Shown here: piece after piece, positions 59,171 to 64,000 of the stretch
How positions within the stretch are numbered: the first letter of the stretch is position 1
Layout of the letters: each line of letters starts with the position of its first letter
Assembly: GCF_025231485.1 (NCBI RefSeq)
Contig: NZ_CP104003.1
Span: 1,550,001-1,614,000, forward strand
DNA: 64,000 nt
DNA from: Salinirubellus salinus
GTDB lineage: Archaea > Halobacteriota > Halobacteria > Halobacteriales > Haloarculaceae
Reading direction: 5' to 3'
The notes under the pieces: generated by a model
The model's database searches: none
Told to the model about the DNA's origin: nothing
What the model saw: only the letters and a program-made list of their open reading frames with translations
Translations under genes and position numbers: made by a program

Positions 59171-60541
59171 ATGGAACTGTTCGGGACCGCGGGTATCCGC
59201 GGTGACGTGCGTGAACGGGTGACGCCGGGGCTGGCGCTGCAGGTGGGGCGAGCAGCAGCAGCCGACGCGGCGGCGGCCGGGGACCACGAGTTCGTCGTCG
59301 GCCGCGACGGCCGGACCACCGGGTCGGCGCTGGCGGCCGCCGTCGAGGCGGGCCTCACCGCGGGTGGCGCCCGCGTCGTCCGCGTCGGGCAGGTGCCGAC
59401 GCCGGCGCTCGCCTACGCGTCGCGTGGCCGACGCGGCGTGATGGTCACGGCGAGCCACAACCCACCGACGGACAACGGCCTGAAACTGTTCGTCGACGGC
59501 GAGGAGTACGACCGGGACGCCGAACGTCGCGTGGAGGCCGCAGTCGAGCGTGACGACCCGCCCGCCGAGTGGGTCGACTGGGCCGGCAGCGAGCGGTCGT
59601 CGGTGCTCCCCGAGTACCGGGAGCGCGTCGTCGAGTACGCGAGTGGCGTCGGTGCGCCGCTCGATGGCCTCCGCGTGGCCGTCGACTGCGGCAACGGGAT
59701 GGCCTCGCGGGCCACGCCGCAGGTGTTGCGGGCGCTCGGCGCGGACGTGGTCGCGCTGAACGCCAACGTCGACGGCCACTTCCCCGGCCGGGAGTCGAAA
59801 CCGACACCCGAGAGCCTGCGTGACCTCCGGGCGTTCGTCCGGGAGGGTCGCGCCGACCTCGGCTTCGGGGCCGACGGCGACGCCGACCGCATCGTCGTCG
59901 TCGACGCCGAGGGCGAGGTGGTCCACGAGGACACCGTCGTCGCCATCCTCGCGGAGTCGTACGTGCGCGCGAGCGAGGCGAGCGACCCAGTCGTGGTGAC
60001 GACGCCGAACGCCTCGGGCCGCATCGACGACCGGGTGGAGGCGGCGGGCGGCCGCGTCGAACGGGTTCGCCTCGGGGCGCTCCACGAGGGGATCGCCGCG
60101 GCCCGCGAGGCTGGCGAGGAGGGGACCGAGGTTGCGTTCGCGGCCGAGCCGTGGAAGCACGTCCACACGCAGTTCGGGCCGTGGATCGACGGCGTCGCGA
60201 GCGCCGCCGTGTTCGCGCGACTCGTCGCCGCGTCCGGGCTGGACGGCCTGCGCGAACCGATCGTCGAGCGGCCCTACCGGAAGGTGAGTGTCGAGTGTCC
60301 GGACGACGCGAAGGCGGCGGTGATGGCCGACCTCGGCGAGCGTCTCCCCGCCGCGTTCCCCGAGGCGAGCGTGGCGACGGAGTACGGGGTCCGCCTGACG
60401 TTCCCGGACGCCTCCTGGGTGCTGGTCAGGCCCTCCGGTACCGAACCGTACGTGCGGGTGTACGCCGAGGCAGACGAGGTGGACGCGCTGGTGAGCTCGA
60501 CGACGGAGACGGTACGGGCGGCGGTCGAGTCAGCCGACTGA
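59171..60541 (+). CDS. Phosphohexomutase (phosphoglucosamine/phosphomannomutase type)
   Basis: A 456-residue alpha-D-phosphohexomutase. The first loop is ELFGTAGIRGDVRERVTP, the phosphoserine loop VMVTASHNPPTDNGLK, the metal loop GFGADGDADRIVVVD (D-x-D-x-D), and the phosphate-binding C-terminal VRPSGTEPYVRVYAEA. It interconverts hexose-6- and hexose-1-phosphates; archaeal members with this length are usually annotated as phosphoglucosamine mutase (GlmM) or phosphomannomutase. ATG 59171 is secure. It could supply sugar-1-phosphate to the nucleotidyltransferase at 12706. Confidence 0.9.
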   Translation: MELFGTAGIRGDVRERVTPGLALQVGRAAAADAAAAGDHEFVVGRDGRTTGSALAAAVEAGLTAGGARVVRVGQVPTPALAYASRGRRGVMVTASHNPPTDNGLKLFVDGEEYDRDAERRVEAAVERDDPPAEWVDWAGSERSSVLPEYRERVVEYASGVGAPLDGLRVAVDCGNGMASRATPQVLRALGADVVALNANVDGHFPGRESKPTPESLRDLRAFVREGRADLGFGADGDADRIVVVDAEGEVVHEDTVVAILAESYVRASEASDPVVVTTPNASGRIDDRVEAAGGRVERVRLGALHEGIAAAREAGEEGTEVAFAAEPWKHVHTQFGPWIDGVASAAVFARLVAASGLDGLREPIVERPYRKVSVECPDDAKAAVMADLGERLPAAFPEASVATEYGVRLTFPDASWVLVRPSGTEPYVRVYAEADEVDALVSSTTETVRAAVESAD

Positions 60542-60573
60542 CCCAAACGCCCGGAAACCGGTGGCATCGGTGT

Positions 60574-60580
60574 CTTTATG
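60574..60580 (+). promoter_or_regulatory. TATA-like box of BMP transporter gene
   Basis: CTTTATG about 28-34 bases before ATG 60608 supports the start of the binding-protein gene. Confidence 0.5.
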
Positions 60581-60607
60581 CCCGAATCGTGTGCAACGGA
60601 CACCTAG

Positions 60608-61765
60608 ATGCGCCTCAATAGACGGCGGTTCGTCACGGGCATGGGTACAGGGGCTGGAATCGCGCTCGCGGGCTGTGTCGGCGGGCCGCAGGACTCCGGC
60701 GGGGACGACACGCCGACGGACGACGGTAACGGCGACGGCGGCGACGACGAGGAGAGCACGCCGACCGCCACGCCGATGGACCCGGTCAACGTCGGGATGG
60801 TGTACGCGACCGGTGGCCTCGGCGACGGGTCGTTCAACGACCAGGCGCAGACCGGTATCATCCAGGCCGAGGAGGAACTCGGCATCCAGTACTCCGAGGC
60901 CCAGCCCTCGGAGGTCTCGGAGTTCGCCAACCTGCAACAGCAGTTCGCCTCCTCGGAGGACCCCACCTACGAGCTGGTCTCGTGCATCGGGTTCCTGCAG
61001 ACCTCCGCGCTCGCGCAGAACGCGGCGGACTACCCCGACCAGAACTTCATGATCGTCGACAGCGTCCCGACGACCGAGGACGGCGAGCAGTTCGGCAACG
61101 TCGCCTCCTACGTCTTCGCCGAGCAGGAGGGGTCGTACCTCGTCGGCCAGCTCGCGGGCCTGCTGACGACGCAGTCGTTCTCCGCGGGGGCCGGGTCCAC
61201 GCAGTCCGACTCCACGAACGTGGGGTTCGTCGGCGGCGTCGAGTCACCGCTCATCCGGCGGTTCGAGGCGGGCTACATCGCGGGCGTGCAGGCCGCGAAC
61301 GACGACGTGGACGTCCAGACGAGCTACGTCGGCGACTTCAACGACCCGGCCGGCGGCCGCGAGGCCGCGCTGGCGATGTACAACTCCGGCGCGGACATCG
61401 TCTACCACGCCGCGGGGAACACGGGCACCGGCGTCTTCCAGGCCGCACAGGACCAGAGTCGCTTCGCCATCGGTGTCGACTCCGATCAGTCGCTCACGCG
61501 CTCGTCCTACGCGGACGTCATCGTCGCGTCGATGGTCAAGCGCGTCGATACCGCCGTCTTCGAGGGTGTCTCTTCGGTCGTGAACGACGAGTTCGCCGGC
61601 GGCACGACGCAGGCGCTCGGTCTCGCAGAGGACGGCGTCGGCATCGTCTACGGCGACCAGATCGGCGGCGACGTCCCGGATGACGTCGTGAGCCAGATCG
61701 AGGAGTCCCGGCAGGCCATCGTCGACGGCGACGTCGAGGTCCCGACGGACCCGTCGAACGTCTGA
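60608..61765 (+). CDS. BMP-family ABC transporter substrate-binding lipoprotein
   Basis: A 385-residue protein. The start MRLNRRRFVTGMGTGAGIALAGCVGG is a Tat signal with lipobox. After an acidic Gly/Asp/Glu linker comes the BMP (PnrA-like) fold beginning VNVGMVYATGGLGDGSFNDQAQTG, with VSCIGFLQTSALAQNAADYPDQNFMIVDS and NVGFVGGVESPLIRRFEAGYIAGVQAANDDV. Such proteins bind purine nucleosides or simple sugars. It is the first gene of an ABC transporter operon with the ATPase and permease. Confidence 0.9.
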   Translation: MRLNRRRFVTGMGTGAGIALAGCVGGPQDSGGDDTPTDDGNGDGGDDEESTPTATPMDPVNVGMVYATGGLGDGSFNDQAQTGIIQAEEELGIQYSEAQPSEVSEFANLQQQFASSEDPTYELVSCIGFLQTSALAQNAADYPDQNFMIVDSVPTTEDGEQFGNVASYVFAEQEGSYLVGQLAGLLTTQSFSAGAGSTQSDSTNVGFVGGVESPLIRRFEAGYIAGVQAANDDVDVQTSYVGDFNDPAGGREAALAMYNSGADIVYHAAGNTGTGVFQAAQDQSRFAIGVDSDQSLTRSSYADVIVASMVKRVDTAVFEGVSSVVNDEFAGGTTQALGLAEDGVGIVYGDQIGGDVPDDVVSQIEESRQAIVDGDVEVPTDPSNV

Positions 61766-61816
61766 GACGGCCCGACAACTCGAATCGAGTCGACAGGAAA
61801 ACCCGGCTAAAACACC

Positions 61817-61826
61817 GATTTTAAGC
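61817..61826 (+). promoter_or_regulatory. TATA-like box of ABC ATPase gene
   Basis: GATTTTAAGC about 24-33 bases before ATG 61850, in the 84-base gap after the binding protein; the ATPase may have its own start site as well as read-through. Confidence 0.5.
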
Positions 61827-61849
61827 GTCCACCCCCCGAGCCACGCGTA

Positions 61850-63463
61850 ATGACCGACGCCGTCCACCTCGACGGAATCACCAAGCGGTTCCCCGGGGTC
61901 GTGGCGAACGACGACGTGGACCTCCGTGTCGAACGCGGTACGGTCCACGCGCTCCTGGGTGAGAACGGGGCGGGCAAGACCACCCTGATGAACGTGCTCT
62001 ACGGGCTCTACGAACCGACGAGCGGCCGCGTCCTCGTCGACGAGGTCGAACGGCAGTTCGACTCCCCCCGCGACGCCATCGACGCCGGAGTCGGGATGAT
62101 ACACCAGCACTTCATGCTGGTCGACCCGATGACCGTCGCCGAGAACGTCACACTGGGCAACGAACCGTCGAAGGCCCTCGGCCTCTCCGTCGACCGCGAG
62201 GGCGCCCGCGAGCAGGTCCGCGAGCTCTCCGACCGCTACGGCTTCGACGTCGACCCGGACGCCCGCATCGAGGACGTCTCGGTGGGCGTCCAGCAGCGCG
62301 TCGAGATCCTGAAGGCGCTCTACCGGGGTGCGGACGTGCTCATCCTCGACGAGCCGACCGCGGTGCTCACTCCGCAGGAGGTCGAGGAGCTGTTCGGCGT
62401 CCTCGAGGAGTTGACCGAGCAGGGCAAGACTATCATCTTCATCACGCACAAGTTGGGCGAGGCGATGACCGCCGCGGACGACGTGACCGTGCTCCGCGAC
62501 GGGAAGAACGTCGGGAGCGTGAAGGCCGACGAGACCACCCGCGAGGAACTGGCCCGGATGATGGTCGGCCGCGAGGTGCTGCTCGAACTCGAGCGCGCCG
62601 AGGCGGACCCCGGCGCCGAGGTACTGACCGTGGAGGGGCTGACGGTTCAGGACGAGCGTGGCGTCGTCGCCGTCGACGACGTCTCGCTCACCGTCCGGGC
62701 TGGCGAGGTGTTCGGCATCGCCGGCGTCGACGGCAACGGCCAGTCCGAGCTCGTGGAGGCGGTGACGGGCCTCCGGAAGCCGGACGAGGGGCGCGTCACC
62801 TTCGACGGGGAGGACGTGACCGACTGGTCGCGCGGCCGCCGCATCCGCGAGGGGATGGCGTTCGTCCCCGAGGACCGACAGGAGCGGGGACTGGTGATGG
62901 AGTTCGACCTCGTCGAGAACGGCGTCCTCGGCAGTCAGCACGACGCCCCCTACGCGAAGGGCGGCCGCCTCGACTGGGACGCCATCGAGGGGCACGCCGG
63001 CGACGTGGTCGAGGAGTACGACGTCCGTCCGGCGAACGTGCGGGCGAAAGCAGAGGCACTCTCGGGCGGGAACCAGCAGAAGTTCGTCGTCGGCCGGGAG
63101 TTCGCCCGCGACCCGTCGCTGCTCGTGGCGATGCACCCCACCCGCGGCGTCGACATCGGCTCGACGGAGTTCATCCGCGAGGAACTGCTCCGACTGCGGT
63201 CGGAGGGGGTCGGCGTGCTGCTGGTCTCCTCGAAGTTGGAGGAGGCACAGGGACTGGCCGACCGCCTCGCCGTGATGTACGAGGGCGACCTGATGGCCGT
63301 CGTCGACCCGGACGAGGTGACGGAGTCCGACCTCGGCCTGCTGATGGCCGGTGAGTACCCCGACTGGATGGACGAGCGGTCGCCACCCGACGTCGGACCG
63401 GACGCCGTCTCGGAGACCGGTGCGGAGCGCGGGGTCGCGACCGATGGGGAGGGCGGTCGATGA
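61850..63463 (+). CDS. ABC transporter ATPase (double domain, nucleoside/sugar type)
   Basis: A 537-residue ATPase with two nucleotide-binding domains, as in the BMP/RbsA type. Domain 1 has Walker A GENGAGKTT, Walker B LILDEPTAV and the signature in altered form (SVGVQQRVEI). Domain 2 has a degenerate P-loop (GVDGNGQSE, no Lys-Ser), the signature LSGGNQQK, and a Walker B ending AMHPTRGVD, with His in place of the catalytic Glu, which is normal for the second half of this family. It powers import of the substrate bound by the lipoprotein. Its stop overlaps the permease ATG (ATGA at 63460-63463). Confidence 0.92.
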   Translation: MTDAVHLDGITKRFPGVVANDDVDLRVERGTVHALLGENGAGKTTLMNVLYGLYEPTSGRVLVDEVERQFDSPRDAIDAGVGMIHQHFMLVDPMTVAENVTLGNEPSKALGLSVDREGAREQVRELSDRYGFDVDPDARIEDVSVGVQQRVEILKALYRGADVLILDEPTAVLTPQEVEELFGVLEELTEQGKTIIFITHKLGEAMTAADDVTVLRDGKNVGSVKADETTREELARMMVGREVLLELERAEADPGAEVLTVEGLTVQDERGVVAVDDVSLTVRAGEVFGIAGVDGNGQSELVEAVTGLRKPDEGRVTFDGEDVTDWSRGRRIREGMAFVPEDRQERGLVMEFDLVENGVLGSQHDAPYAKGGRLDWDAIEGHAGDVVEEYDVRPANVRAKAEALSGGNQQKFVVGREFARDPSLLVAMHPTRGVDIGSTEFIREELLRLRSEGVGVLLVSSKLEEAQGLADRLAVMYEGDLMAVVDPDEVTESDLGLLMAGEYPDWMDERSPPDVGPDAVSETGAERGVATDGEGGR

Positions 63464-64000
63464 GCGGGGACGACTCGACCGTCGACGACCTCCGGACGCG
63501 GGTGCGAGCGGGACTGATCCGGCTCGGGCAGGCGTCGGCCACCGAACGCATCGCGCTCTCGCTCGCCGCGCTCGCGCTCTCCATCGCCGTCGGGACGCTG
63601 CTCATCCTCGTCGCCGGTCGGGCCACCACGTGTCAGACCGCGGCGTTCACGCTGACCCACCCGACTCCGTTCGGCCTCCCGCGGCTGTTCTCGATGGGGT
63701 TCTGTTTCGATCCGGTGCAGGTGTTCGACCGGCTGTTCCTCGGTGCGCTCGGCGATCCGATACAGGAGGACTGGCAGCTGCTGACCGTCGGCTTCGACCC
63801 GTTCGTGTTCTACTTCGACCTGAACCCGTTCGCGGCGGACTACTCGCCGCTGAACGCGCAGATGGCGGTCACGCTCCGCCAGACGACCGTGCTCGTGTTC
63901 ACTGGGCTCTCGGTCGCCATCGCGTTCAAGGCCGGCATCTTCAACATCGGGTCGCAGGGCCAGCTCGTCGTCGGGGGCCTCGCAACCGCGGTCACCCTGC
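63460..64000 (+). CDS. ABC transporter permease (cut by right edge)
   Basis: The start ATG 63460 overlaps the end of the ATPase gene. The visible 180 residues begin with an acidic leader, a span (IALSLAALALSIAVGTLLILVAG), then a large outside loop, and the family segment QMAVTLRQTTVLVFTGLSVAIAFKAGIFNIGSQGQL, typical of the nucleoside/simple-sugar permeases of the BMP system (YufP-like). The remaining part lies beyond the window; a second permease probably follows. Confidence 0.87.
   Translation, partial: MSGDDSTVDDLRTRVRAGLIRLGQASATERIALSLAALALSIAVGTLLILVAGRATTCQTAAFTLTHPTPFGLPRLFSMGFCFDPVQVFDRLFLGALGDPIQEDWQLLTVGFDPFVFYFDLNPFAADYSPLNAQMAVTLRQTTVLVFTGLSVAIAFKAGIFNIGSQGQLVVGGLATAVTL

Overview
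The window is a high-GC stretch of the main chromosome of a halophilic archaeon (class Halobacteria). The protein content shows this directly: nearly every gene product is strongly acidic, several secreted proteins carry twin-arginine (Tat) lipoprotein leaders, starts are often leaderless with a TTTATA-like box about 26 bases upstream, and many proteins belong to families known only from haloarchaea (halocyanin, HalX response regulator, HEWD protein, AglB/AglG, PilB/PilC). I do not assign a genus. Gene density is high. Most long open frames antisense to the real genes are GC-rich shadows rich in Arg, Pro and Ser, and I left them out.

Layout. Positions 1-5741 hold a TraB-like protein (cut by the left edge), a thioesterase, a frameshifted membrane gene, a UspA protein, a HARP/PIN_5 ribonuclease, an unidentified structured-RNA candidate (about 3965-4229, minus strand) and AMP phosphorylase. 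Positions 5770-14940 hold a P2A calcium-type ATPase, small zinc-ribbon proteins, a methyltransferase, a PEBP lipoprotein, CutA, a PadR regulator, a sugar nucleotidyltransferase and a saccharopine-dehydrogenase-like enzyme. Positions 15109-18445 are a glycerol-use block (GlpK, a gamma carbonic anhydrase-like protein, and a short GlpA-like oxidoreductase). Positions 18736-24510 contain a rhomboid protease, then DUF368 directly after the oligosaccharyltransferase aglB, with an AglG-type glycosyltransferase diverging from aglB: an N-glycosylation module. Positions 24551-29365 carry an acyl-CoA dehydrogenase, a MOSC protein, a deacetylase-like/GT4 pair and an AhpD-like protein.

Positions 29391-33333 form a copper-response block: an Lrp/AsnC-TRASH regulator, a SHOCT membrane protein and a CopA ATPase, all preceded by copies of one shared sequence element. 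Then come an EamA transporter, a 34-bp tandem repeat, an unusually long HMG-CoA reductase, a methyltransferase/Fe-S photolyase pair, a large Tat-exported propeller protein, a halocyanin, a UDG-family protein, a cupin, a haloalkane dehalogenase, and a MoaD-like protein ending in Gly-Gly-Cys that overlaps a metallo-beta-lactamase-fold hydrolase.

Positions 45391-53347 include tRNA-Arg(CCT), two tandem tatA genes, an HD hydrolase, an MFS transporter, a response regulator pair, and a solo TnpB (IS1341-type) insertion. That insertion seems to split a small acidic gene of about 42 codons and sits next to tRNA-Gly(TCC), which is itself flanked by several partial copies of its own 3' end. The right part (53348-64000) has a Trm9-like methyltransferase translationally coupled to pilC and pilB, conserved haloarchaeal proteins, a phosphohexomutase, and a BMP-type nucleoside/sugar ABC transporter that runs off the right edge.

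The most interesting signals are the TnpB element with its readable guide and disrupted host gene, the shared element in the copper block, the DUF368-aglB coupling, the unidentified structured RNA, the extended HMG-CoA reductase, and the MoaD-like protein ending in GGC.
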